Shown: positions 47,889-58,778 of the stretch, piece after piece
Numbering within the stretch: the stretch's first letter is position 1
Layout: every line of letters begins with the position of its first letter
Notes under the pieces: model-generated
Databases searched by the model: none
The model's input: only the letters and a program-made list of their open reading frames with translations
What the model was told of the DNA's origin: nothing
Made by a program: the position numbers and the translations under genes
Assembly (NCBI GenBank): GCA_025345505.1
Contig: JANVCC010000018.1
Location: forward strand, 12,716,231-12,780,230
Reading direction: 5' to 3'
Length of the DNA stretch: 64,000 nt
Source: Todiramphus chloris collaris
Lineage: Eukaryota; Chordata; Aves; Coraciiformes; Alcedinidae

Positions 47889-48366
47889 CATGTGATGGTT
47901 ATGTTCAGACCGTGGACAGCGAGAAAGCAGTGCTGGCAATGGTAAACTCTGTGGCCAGAGAGCTTTTTTCCTTCTTTTTTTTTGAGGGGGGGGGACGGGG
48001 ACGGGGGGACGGGGACGGGGACGAGGGGAGGGGCCTTGTCTCAGGGAAGCCCGAGGGAGGTACTAGAGTTCTAGAGGGGTCAGCATTTCTCACGGGAGAG
48101 GCCGAGAGGGTGACAGTGGCTCTGTTGTGGGCGTTGACCGGCATACCGCAGCAAGTTTAAACGTGGCGAAACCAGCAGTGCTGCTCAGACCACGGACAGC
48201 GAGAAAGCTAGACATCTCGCTTGTTGGCGCACGAGGGCACAAGAGGGATAAAGCTGCAGAGCGTAAGCTGTACAGGGTGTGTGGCAGAGCAGAAGTGTAG
48301 GGCTGCAAGTGAAGGGATCTGAATCAGGAGGAATCAACTAAAATCTCTTTTTCTGCTCAAGGAGTG
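47889..48366 (+). promoter_or_regulatory. CR1 5' leader, CpG-rich, probable internal promoter region
   Basis: The leader carries a (GGGGAC)n-like tract at about 47983-48030 and many CpG sites to about 48260, in sharp contrast to the AT-rich surroundings. A motif CAGACC..GGACAGCGAGAAA occurs twice (near 47907 and 48186), about 280 bp apart, suggesting partly duplicated leader units. LINE leaders of this kind hold the internal promoter; that role here is inferred from position and composition. Long frames in this stretch are low-complexity artefacts. Confidence 0.6.
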
Positions 48367-49518
48367 ATGGTGGTTACTCAGAGGAGGAAGACTGTGCTCC
48401 CAGCACCCACCCAAAGGGAAATCGGTATACAGGTCACAGGCTGTGAGGAATGCCACAGCCTTGCACTGGCAGCTGGTGGCAATGCTGACCATGGCTGCGT
48501 GTGGTGTGAGCAGATTAACGACCTGCTCAGATGGATAGTCCAGCTCCACGATTAAGTGATGGAGCTCAGGGAAGAGGTGAGTAGATTGAGAAATATCAGA
48601 GAAAGTGATAAGGAAATTGACTATTTCCACAATCTCATTTCTGCAACAACGGAACAGAAGGTAACTCATGATGGAACAGAGGATTCTTTATTTGGGGATG
48701 TGAATCCTAGCGGAGCAGAGGATTCCATAGCCTCTCACTATCAAGCCCCTCAGCATTCCTCTTGTAACCCACCTGAGCAGGGTCAATGGCAGCAGGTCTC
48801 TAATAAACAAAACAAACGGAATGAAAAGAGCAAGAGAGTTCCTTTAATAACTACACCATTTACAGTGCCCTTTTTAAACAGATATGGAGCTCTGCAAGAT
48901 GAACCAGTTAAGAGCAAGATTGAGAGCTCACAAAAACCACTTGAGCCAAAAAGATCAGCTCTCCCCCAGCCAACCAACAAAACTGACCCTAATAAGAGAA
49001 AACAAAGGGTCATTGTTATAGGCGATTCCCTACTGAGGGGAGTAGAGGGCCCAATATGCAGTCCAGACCCGCTTCACAGAGAGGTCTGCTGTGTCCCTGG
49101 TGTCCGTGTGAAGGATGTTGCAGGTAAACTTCCCTTCCTTGTGAATCCCTCAGACTATTACCCACTTATGGTCTTTCATGTGGGAAGCAACGACATAGCA
49201 AAAAGAGGCTCACAATCAATTAAAAGAGATTTCAGGGCCTTGGGACAGCTGGTGAAGAGATCAGGAGCTCAAGTTGTGTTCTCCTCCATCCCTCTGACAT
49301 TGTCTATGGAAGAGGGAATATATAGGAAGAGCCAACAGGTCAATTCATGGCTCTGGGACTGGTGTCACCAACAGGATTTTGGTTTTTATGATCATGGCCT
49401 AGTATACAAGGCATTGGAGCTGCAAGCATCTAATGGGATGCACTTGTCCCAGAAGGGGAAAAGGATTCTGGGTCAGGAGTTGGCAGGGCTCATTGATAGG
49501 GCTTTAAACTATATCTGA
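48367..49518 (+). pseudogene. CR1 ORF1: zinc-finger-like motif, acidic linker, SGNH esterase
   Basis: One phase runs from an ATG at 48367 to a stop at 49516-49518, broken only by TAA at 48553-48555 (Gln CAA would fit). The N-terminal part has Cys26-x2-Cys29 and Cys44-x2-Cys47, a zinc-binding pattern like the PHD-type finger described in CR1 ORF1. A short helical, charged segment follows the stop (MELREEVSRLRNIRESDKEI). Counted from 48556, a basic linker (about residues 85-150) leads to an SGNH/GDSL esterase domain with IVIGDSLLRG (Ser158), HVGSND (208-213) and SNGMHLS (His296). The Asp normally two residues before Gly-x-His is Asn here, so the catalytic triad looks damaged. In the family, ORF1 protein is thought to bind RNA and aid retrotransposition. 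Confidence 0.92.
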
Positions 49519-49586
49519 AGGGGGAGGTGTTCAGTAATCTCACTTTTTCAACTACTTGTGATGAACAATGGGGCAGAACATCATGA

Positions 49587-52521
49587 GTTAAGGAATGGAA
49601 TCCAAATAAGGGCTCTATATTTGGTACCCTGAGGAAAGCTAGTAACAATGAACTGGGACACCCCATAGGAGTCAAAGGGGAGTCGCATAAGAGGGTGATT
49701 CAGCCAGCTAACTCACTAAAATGCCTGTATACCAATGCATGCAGTTGGGGAATAAACAGGATGAATTAGAGATCTGCGTGCGATCTCAGGACCCTGATCT
49801 CATTGCAATCACTGAGACATGGTGGGACAGCTCACATGACTGGAACACCATCATGGATGGCTATGTCCTTTTCAGGAAGGACAGACTGGCAAGGTGAGGT
49901 GGTAGAGTTGCTCTCTATGTGAGAGAACAATTGGAATGCATGGAGCTCTCCCTGGGGGGCAATGAGGAGCAGGTTGAAATCTTGTGGATTAGGATTAAGA
50001 GGGAGACTAGTACGGGAGACATTGTAGTAGGTGTTTACTACAGGCCACCTGGTCAGGATGAGGAAACTGATGAGGCCTTCACAGGCAGCTGGAAGTAGCC
50101 TCGAAATCACAGGCTCTGGTTGTCATGGGGGACTTAAATTACCCTGATATTTGCTGGGAAAGCTACACAGCCAGGCATGAGCAGTCCAGTAGGTTCCTCC
50201 AGAGCACTGATGATAACTTCCTAATGCAGGTGGTGGAGGAGCCGACGAGGAGGGGAGCGCTGCTGGACCTTGTGCTGACAAACAAAGAGGCACTGGGTGA
50301 GGATGTGAAGGTGGGAGGTACCTTTGGCTGTAGTGTCCACGAAATGGTGGAGTTCAGAATTAGGGGCAGTAGGCACAGGGCCACAAGCAGGATTGTTACC
50401 CTGGACTTCAGAAAGGCCAACCTTGGCCTCTTCAGGGAACTGCTTGGAAAAGTCCCATGGGACAGGGCCCTAGAAGGTAAGGGGGCCCAAGAAAGTTGGC
50501 TAATATTCAAGCACCATTTCCTCCAGGCTCAAGATCAGTGCATCCCAAAGAGCAGGAAATCAAGTAAGAGAGTTAGGAGGCCTGAATGGCTGAGCAGAGA
50601 GCTACTACATAAAATTAAGCAAAAGAAGGAAATATACAGAACATGGAAGGAGGGGCAGGAAACTTGGGAAGAATACAGGGAGGTTGTCAGAGGATGCAGG
50701 GATGCAAAAAGGAAAGCTAAGGCCTCTCTAGAACTAATCCCGGTGAGGGAGGTCAAGGACAACAAGAAAAGCTTTTTCAAGTATGTTGGAGGTAAAAGGA
50801 AGTCTAGAGGAAATGTGAGCCCATTGCTGAATGAAGTGGGTGCCCTAGTGACCGAGGATAGAGAGAAGGCTGAATTACTGAATGCCACCTTCGCCTCAGT
50901 CTTTACTACTAAGGCCAGCTACCAGGAGACCCAGGACTTCAAGACCACAGAGGAAATCTGGAGGGAGGAAGTTTCTACCTCTGTTGAAGAGGCTTTGGTT
51001 CGAGGTCAGTTGAACAAACTGGACATCCACAAGTCCACGGGCCCCGATGGGATACACCCGCGAGTGATGAGGGAGGGGGATGAGGTCATTGCTAGGCTGC
51101 TCTCCATAGTCTTTGAGAGGTCCTGGAGATCTGGAGAGGTGCCTGAGGACTGGAGGAAGGACAGTGTCATTCCAATATTCAAAAAGAGCAAAAAGGCGGA
51201 CACAGGTAACTGTAGGCCGGTCAGCCTCACCTCCATCCCTGGAAAGGTGATGGAACAGCTTGTTCTTGCCACCATCTCAAAGAACGTGGAGGAAAGGAGG
51301 CTTATCACAAGTAGTCAACATGGATTCTGTAAGGGGAAATCATGTTTGACTAATCTGATAGACTATTATGATTGCATAAATAGTTGGATAGATGAGGGGA
51401 GGGCAGTGGATGTGGTATTTCTTGACTTCAGCAAGACTTTTGATACTGTCTCCCACAGTATCCTCACAGTCAAGCTTAAGAAGGGTGGATGAGGTGATTG
51501 TGCAGTGAGATGGATTGGGAACTGGCTGAAGGACAGAGCCCAGAGAGTTGTGGTCAGTGGAGCAGAGTCTAGATGGAGGCCTGTCACTAGTGGTGTCCCC
51601 CAAGGGTCAGTGCTGGGTCCAATACTGTTCAATATATTCATCAATGACCTGGACGAAGGGATAGAGTGTACCCTCAGCAAGTTTGCTGATGATACAAAAC
51701 TGGTAGGAGTGGCTGACACTCCAGAAGGCTGTGCTTCCATCCAGCATGACCTGGACAGGCTGGAGAGCTGGGCAGGGAGAAATTTAATGCAATTTAACAA
51801 GAGCAAGTGTAAATTGCTGCATCTGAGGAAAACCAACCCCATGTATCAGTATAGGCTGGGGGTTGATCTGTTGGAAAGCAGCTCTGAGGAAAAAGACCTA
51901 GGGGTCCTGGTGGACAAGAGGATGACCATGACCCAACAATGCACCCTCGCAGCCAAGAAGGCCAATGGCATCCTGGGGTGCATTAAGAAGAGTGTGGTCA
52001 GCAGGTCAAGGGATGTTCTCCTCCCCCTGTACTCCGCCCTGGTGAGGCCCCACCTAGAATACTGTGTCCAGTTCTGGGCACCCCAGTTCAGGAAACACAT
52101 TGAGCTACTGGCGAGAGTCCAGCACAGGACCACCAAGATTATTAAGGGAGTGGAGCATCTCCCTTATGAGGAGAGGCTGAGAGAGCTGGGTCTCTTTAGC
52201 CTGGAGAAGAGGAGGCTGAGGGGGGATCTCATTAATGTCTATAAATATGTAAAGGGTGAGTGTAGGGAGGATGAAGCCAGACTCTTCTCGGTGTCATCCA
52301 ATGTTAGGACAAGAGGCAATGGGAGCAAGTTGGAAAATAAGAGTTTTAGGATAAACATAAGAAAAAACTTTTTTACGGTAAGGGTGACAGAACACTGGAG
52401 CAGGCTGCCCAGGGGGATTGTGGAGTCTCCTTCTCTGGAGGTGTTCAAAACCCGCCTGGACAAGTTCCTATGTGACTTATTATGGGTGATCCTGCTCTTG
52501 CAGTGGGGTTGGACTAGATGA
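49587..52521 (+). pseudogene. CR1 ORF2: APE-type endonuclease and reverse transcriptase
   Basis: About 978 codons in three phases. Phase one runs to about 49747, where one base is missing. Phase two carries the endonuclease motif DPDLIAITETWWD, a TGA at 49895-49897 (CGA in relatives would fit), and VYYRPPGQDE, to a second 1-base deletion near 50080. Phase three runs to the TGA at 52519-52521: [12 protein letters not shown] (catalytic Asp-x-Asn), then CSVHEMVEF near 50335, where the usual Asp of the Ser-Asp-His triad is Val. Then come the reverse-transcriptase blocks [61 protein letters not shown], a TGA at 51490-51492, [14 protein letters not shown] and [13 protein letters not shown] with the Asp pair at 51688-51693. 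The C-terminal CR1 domain is complete. In a live copy this protein nicks the target and primes reverse transcription at the tail. Confidence 0.94.
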
Positions 52522-52617
52522 TCTTTCTTGGTCCCTTCCAACCCCTAACAATCTATGAATCTGTGTTCAAGATTAGATATATAAAATCTTTCTAGTAAAT
52601 CTGAAAGGATCAGATGT

Positions 52618-52649
52618 TGTTTATTTATTTATTTATTTATTTATTTATA
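52618..52649. repeat. (TTTA)n microsatellite
   Basis: About seven TTTA units, 50 bp downstream of the CR1 3' end. Confidence 0.9.
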
Positions 52650-55600
52650 ATTCAGCTACCATGAAGTCATTTCTGAGCAAGTGTGTAGTTTAAAAAAGCA
52701 AACATTTTTTAGCTATAGCTAGTTATAATCACTAATACAGAAGTGCTGTTTCACTTTCATCTGTTTTAAAGAAAGGCAGAAGCTTGATTTTGTAAAATTA
52801 TTTTAATGAAGAAAAGTTTTAAGGAGAAATATAAAAAGTGAGATATATCCCTTCCATGGATTAATTCTTGGGGTTTTATCCAAAAACTGCCTAATGTAAA
52901 AAGCATGAGTAGAACTGAGAGCAGAATGAAGCTTCATTCCCACCCTTTATAGATATGGTAATTTTTAAGCTACTGCTAGTATGACAGGTGGAAAATGAAA
53001 GATTTTCTGAAGTCTGATTTTTGGCCATTGCTGGCATAAAAAGTCTGAGTGCCTGATCATTTGATTTTATCTTGTCTTCCATGATGTGAAAAGATCTTGG
53101 TTTATATTTCAATGACTGCTTATATATCTGAAAAGTGGTAAGTGTTTACTCATGTTTTAATTGTCTCTTTAAATGCTCGGAATTCATCCAAAGGTAAGAT
53201 TTGCATCTATTTCACATCCAGTTTATAATGTGTCAGATGTAATAGGCTTAGGCACAACATAGTTTGAATTCTTTTATATTCCTGCTCAATCACCAATTAG
53301 GAGTCACCCCAGTCACCTCTAAATGACATTAAATTGGATTTTTTGTCATTTTTGTGGTCTTCTTCTGTTTAACACCATCAACAAGATGCTTCTTGGAGTG
53401 TTGAGGATCCATAGCAAGAGAATTGCAGAGTGTGATTGTTTAAGCTCTTTATTATTCCTGATTCATGATTTATAGCATCAAAGCTACCATGGCTATCCCC
53501 ATATGTAACATCAAGCATGGTGATATTTGTAGGATTGGGCCTAACTGACACTAACAAATACAACTATTAAACTTGTAGATATCCTTGTTTTTTTCATGGT
53601 CTCACTTTGTCCTATTTTACTATTTATTTTGCATGTTAAAATTTTAACCTTTAGATAAGGACTAACAGTGCAAAAAGATATTTTTCTCACTTCTTTCCAA
53701 GGAGGAAGGAAACTTCAAAGGACTTCTGAAGATAATGTTTATACCATTCTACTTTGTGGATATCCTGATTTAGAGGGGCAAGGAGTGCAATTGATCAAGT
53801 TGAAAATTCTCTCAGTGTATAAACAAAGAATTCATGTTTCCTAAAGGAAACCTAATTTGAAAAATGGTATAATTTGCTATTTTTGGACCAGTTATACAGG
53901 CACTAGTGTTTGCCAGGTAGAAGGTTTTGTAAATTAGCTGACCTAAATAATTCTATGAGATCAATGCACATTTTAGCTTTCATGAGGAAGATTTGCTACT
54001 GACTACAACTAGACAATAATGTAATTGTATACTGTCTGCATTGTCTGCCGTTCAGTTTGGCTGCAGGAGAATGACTAAGACAAATAAATTGGGCGTGGAA
54101 AAGTAGTAGTCTTCAAATTTAATGCACTCTTAGTCCACACTGGTTTAGTTAAAAACCTAAAGATTATTTTACTGATCAATATGTGAGTAATTTACTTTAA
54201 ACAGAATGTTCACTTTCTTTAAATCTCTATTTATAGAATCATCTGTGTCTTTTCTCACACAGTACAGTTGATTGTGTGAGTCTATTCTATGATTCTATAT
54301 CAAAATGTCAAATCTTTGTATTCTAAAATCTGTATCTTATTTTAAATGCAGCATGTTTCCATCCAGTGTAAACAATTCTTTGACCATCAAACATATAAAA
54401 TTTTGCTTCTAATTTCAGTCAAAACAAGGTGGACTCCTGTATCAATTAAAGAGGACTAGTCACCCAGTAATTGTGGTGTGACACTTTTTCCTGATAAAGG
54501 CAAACACAAAATTATGAACTTAAGAATAACAGTAACACAAATAAAAAAGCCCCAAGAACAAAAAAAAAAAAACAAAAAAACAAAAAAACCAGCCAAAACC
54601 ATTTCTAACATCTTCTTCTGATTTGAAAAAAAAATAAATCTGCACAGTCAGAACTTGTGATCACAATCCATCAATATAGTAATATTACGGTTGTTCAGCT
54701 GTTAAATTAGGATCGAATTTGAATAGTTTAAAGGCCTCTGGGATTCTTATGTATAATTTCCTCTAGTGTTTATTTTTTAATTTTTAACATACCACAGAAA
54801 TGAGTTATAGCGATGAATTTCTGTTTTGTGATTATAAGGTTTTTTTAGATTAAGCATTTTATCTTGCTGGCTGCAACCAAATAAGTATAATTTACACATA
54901 GAGAAGTCTATTATATTCTTTCAGTGAATGGGCTTTCCATTTTTTCAATCCAAGTGCAATCCCAGTGGCTAGGTAATAATACAGTGTAGTGATCAGAAGC
55001 TGTGGAGCAATTATTAGCACATATATCACACTACTATGTAGGAATAGATCAGTGCTGGACCTTACAGGAAGGACTGTTGCCATGGTTTACTGTTTATTTT
55101 TCCTCCATATTTTTCAGAATAACTGTCTAACATTTAGGTTGTTATTATCATGCAATTATTGAAATTATATATATATGTAATTATTATTGTCTTAATATAT
55201 TCAGTACCCAGTTTATTAATTACAAATTATTTGTATAATCCAATGACAGTGACAGGATACAACTACAGAAATGCTGATGTTGTTCTTTAACAGATTCTGT
55301 AGTCTTTGACTGTCTTTTCCATCTTTATTGTCTCCACTTCCTGTGTTAATCTTACAAGATCTGGGCAAAATCTTAACATTTTTATCAAAATGCATGAAGC
55401 ATATTCATCTGTACTGCACCACAAACAGCACCAGCTCCTCAATTCCTCCGTCCTCATGCAGGAGAATTTCACTTTGTTCTGAAAGTGCATTATCCAAATG
55501 TTGCCATATCAGAGATTAAGCAACCATCTTCTGGCCAGCTCCTTTGTGTTTATGACGTAAATTATTCCTGCAACTGTGTGTTAGTGACTAGACAGGATAG

Positions 55601-56477
55601 CCAGGATTCCACCGATTTGTACAACTGCTGCTCAAGACTAACCTGATTTGGAGCAATTATTGAGCCATGTTGCACGTGAGAATAGTGGTGGCTATTCTCA
55701 ATTAGAATATGATTTCTGTCCTGCTAGTTTAATTAGGTACCTCTACATTTCTGCAATGACAAGAATATGGAAGAAAGCTAATATACCTGGAACTGCCTAT
55801 TCTTTACATTCACAATAATAAAATTAAAATCTTCATAAGGCTTTTCAGACGTTAGGTGTTACAAAGTGTTTTACAAAGTAATGAATTAAATGTTGGTAAT
55901 GCTGTGCCCTGGAGGCAAAAAGATCTATTATGCTACAATTGTTCACACGTGACATAGAGTTGCAACCTGATTTTGTATTGAGAGCATGAATTGAGAGGAC
56001 ATGGAGGTTATTCTCTACTCATTATGTGTTATCCCAAAAGCACTGAAAATTTTCATCTGAATAGACATACCAGGCAGAAAGAACAGCTATAGATGAAGAA
56101 TTTATCAACAGCTATATTTTGCTGATTTAAACCACCAGAACTAGGTAATCTAAAGCATTTGTTGGTATTGTGATTTGTCAATATGCAAAAAGGGTGTAGT
56201 CATAGAGAAAAAATATTAAATGCTATTCACATTTTGTTTGCAAATCATGATATTCAACTTTATCAGCAATATAAAGAAACTATTGTGAGTGAAGCCTATG
56301 AAATGTGTCAAGTGCTAATGAAGATCTGAATAAGCAATTTCTTCATTACCGCTTTTGGACAGACTTTTCAGACTAATTATATATGATCTCCTGACTATGC
56401 CCCAACCTGATATATTTTTACAGTGAATGGAAATGATTCTCCTGCTGTGTCATCTCCCAGAAAAGATTCATGCCAGA
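52650..56477. other. AT-rich unique DNA, no gene seen
   Basis: No gene is supported. It contains an A-rich patch (A runs broken by C) at about 54558-54590, a short (TA)n at about 55165-55177, and a hairpin-forming inverted repeat at 54232-54299. Confidence 0.55.
54232..54299. repeat. Interrupted perfect inverted repeat (hairpin)
   Basis: The outer arms TATAGAATCAT (54232-54242) and ATGATTCTATA (54289-54299) are exact reverse complements. So are the inner arms CTCACACA (54254-54261) and TGTGTGAG (54273-54280). The central loop is 11 bases; the asymmetric internal loop is 11 and 8 bases. The outer arms resemble the CR1 octamer tail in both orientations. Confidence 0.7.
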
Positions 56478-57118
56478 AACTCAACATATTATGTTTGTCT
56501 CAGCAGTACACTCAGGTTCTGCAGAAGGCCAACTGCATCCTGGCTTGTATCAGAAATAGTGTGGCCATCAGGACAAAGGGAGTGATTGCTCCCCTGTACT
56601 CAGCACTGGTGAGGCTGCACCTGAAATACCATGTTCAGTTTCGGGCCCATCACTACAAGAAAGACAATGAGGTTCTGGGGCACCTCCAAAGAAGGACAAT
56701 GAAGCTGGTGAAGGGTCTAGAACACTAGTCTTATGAGGAGAAGATGAAAGAATTAGGATTGTTTAGGCTGGAGAAAATGAGGCTGAGGGGAAACCGTATA
56801 ACTCTACAACTACCTGCACAGAGGTTGTAGCTGGGGATCAGTTTGTTCTCCCAAGAAACAAGTGATAGGAGAAGAGGAAATGGCCTCAAGTTGTGCCAGG
56901 AAGCTTTAGACTGGACATTAGGAAAAATTTCTTTAACAAAATGGCTGTCAAACATTGAAACAGGCTGCCCAGGGAAGCAGTTGATTCATCATCCCTGGAG
57001 ATGGGATAATATGTTGCTAAGTGATGTGGTTTAGTGTTGACCTGTCAGTGCTGAGTTAATGGTTTGACTGGATGATCTTAAATGTTTTTTCCAACCTAAA
57101 TGAGTCTATGATGTTTTT
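56478..57118 (+). mobile_element. CR1 LINE, 5'-truncated, ORF2 C-terminus and tail
   Basis: It starts in the ORF2 segment after the active site ([20 protein letters not shown]) and reads [20 protein letters not shown], then a TAG at 56726-56728 right after the EH of VKGLEH, then the C-terminal blocks with further shifts. It ends CCAACCTAAATGAGTCTATG. It is close to the copy at 41-42.5 kb and shares its TAG. Confidence 0.9.
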
Positions 57119-57334
57119 ATTAAACAGGCAGTTTAAGTACTGATTTGAAGGGAAGGCACTGCAGACAGGGAAAAGAGTGGTTATTTGAGGGTCTCCTCAT
57201 CTAGGTTACTATAGGAAGTCCTTTGCAATTGCATTTGTCTGTCTGATTCTTCTTTCTAATGCAATAATTTTGAAACACAGAGCAAGCCATAGTCTAGCTT
57301 TACCTTTACAGTCTTGGCCTTATCAATTTTTGCA
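57119..57334. other. Unique spacer between two CR1 copies
   Basis: About 216 bp, nothing recognisable. Confidence 0.5.
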
Positions 57335-57824
57335 GAAATTGGAGACTACAGAGAAAATGAAGCTTGTGAGAGGATTGGAGAACGTGTCTTATGAGGAGAG
57401 GCTGAGAGGCTGGAATTGTTTATCCAGAAGAAGAGGAGGCTGAGAGGACACAGTATTGCTCTCTACAGCTACCTGAAAGGCGGTTGTAGTGAGGCTGGTA
57501 TTGGTCTCTTCTACCTAATAACTAACAACAGGACAAGAGGAGATGACTACACGTTGTGCCAGAGGAAGTTCAGAGTACATATTAGGAAGAATTACTTTAC
57601 TGAAATAGTAGTTAAGCATTGAAACAGTCTGGCCAGGGAGGTGGGGGAGTCACCATCCCTGAAGGTACTCAAAAAATGGATGGATGTGGTGTTTTAGGAC
57701 ATGGTCTAGTGGTCATGGAGGTGTTGCATAGAAGTTTGCACTTGATGATCTTGGAGGTCTTTTCCAACCTTAATAATTCTATGATTCTATGATTGATTCT
57801 ATGATTCTGTGATTCTATGATATG
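57335..57824 (+). mobile_element. CR1 LINE, 5'-truncated short copy
   Basis: It begins near the LVKGLE block (KLVRGLENVSYEERLRGWN in broken phase) and reads QKKRRLRGHSIALYSYLKGG at 57416-57622, then FRVHIRKNYFTEIVVKH. It ends in at least four octamers (ATTCTATGATTCTATGATT and variants) up to about 57824. Confidence 0.92.
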
Positions 57825-58329
57825 GGAGCACTTATCAGAATATAATGAATATTGATTTGCCTTGAACCTCAGTGTCAGTGTATTAATGTTGAGTAACCAA
57901 CAACAGTACATAGCTGTTTTGAAACACAATGATGACATAGATGTGATATGTGAGAGCAATATGACTACTAAAGGAGCAAAGATATTTATGTGTAGTTGCA
58001 GGTAGGAGGTATCCAAGTAATAGAAAGTTCTTAGACAAAGGGCACAATACTCACAAAAGACTGCAAATAGGAAAGACATCCACTAGAATACACAAGAAAT
58101 ATGATGGACAAAATTGAAAACAAGATAGGCAGTATCATGAGCATATAAGATCTCTTTATTGATTGATAATGTATAAGAATTAACCATAAACATGGTTGTT
58201 AAATTAATTCAGTAAAATTCAGATTTAAAGTTTGATTTCGAAGTTTAAAACTCACCTGATTTTCCAGTGTTCTAAACACTCCTAGAATAGCAATCTGTCA
58301 CTTGCATATTTATGTTTTCCAGTTTCTAA
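57825..58329. other. Unique DNA, no gene seen
   Basis: The 136-residue minus-strand frame at 57669-58079 overlaps the CR1 tail and has no domain. Confidence 0.5.
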
Positions 58330-58640
58330 TCCATCCCAGAATGCACTTTGCTATCTTTGCTTCAATAGCACACTGAATCACATGAAATGTGTTGCCTACC
58401 AGGACTCCCAGATCTTTCTCTGCTTTCTTGCTGGTTGCCTCAGCCTCTATTAATGGGGTCATGGCATTATTTCATCCCTGGTACTGGACTTCACACTTGC
58501 CTTTGCTGAATCACATTAATTTCTTGTTAGGTCACTTTATCAATCTGTCTCGGTCATACTGAATAGCAATCCTGCACTCCAGTGTATCACCCACTATTTT
58601 GGATCATCTGTAATCTTGCTGAGAGTACCAACCATCTCAC
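58330..58640 (-). mobile_element. Old CR1 LINE fragment
   Basis: Reverse-strand CR1 ORF2 sequence is recognisable around GTTGCCTACCAGGACTCCCA (the LGVLVD region), TTCACACTTGCCTTTGCTGA and TGGATCATCTGTAATCTTGC plus TGAGAG (the FADDTKL region). It is heavily diverged, without tail or open frame. Confidence 0.65.
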
Positions 58641-58747
58641 TCTCCAGACTGCAAGATGGAGTTTGTAGAGCTGATCCCAACAGTTTAAGTTCAGCAGTGA
58701 AACGAATTTTCTGCCCATCTTTTAGTCCATTATTTTTCCTTCTCATT

Positions 58748-58778
<31 letters not shown>

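Larger units (their letters stand above)
47889..52566 (+). mobile_element. Near-full-length CR1 LINE with 5' leader, ORF1, ORF2 and tail
   Basis: About 4.7 kb, the expected size for a complete avian CR1. In order it has a GC- and CpG-rich leader, ORF1 (48367-49518), a short intergenic part, ORF2 (about 49587-52521), and a 3' end CCTTCCAACCCCTAACAATC with the octamer variant TATGAATCTGTG. Its tail type matches the copy at 31.7-32.7 kb. Coding lesions: a TAA in ORF1, two 1-base deletions and two TGA codons in ORF2. The few lesions suggest a relatively young insertion. The 5' boundary is estimated from the first leader motif; no firm target duplication is known for CR1. Confidence 0.93.

Noticed and set aside
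47867..48308. Gly-rich plus-strand and Pro/Ser-rich minus-strand frames in the CpG-rich leader
   Set aside because: Low-complexity GC-rich leader of the CR1; no start context or motif.
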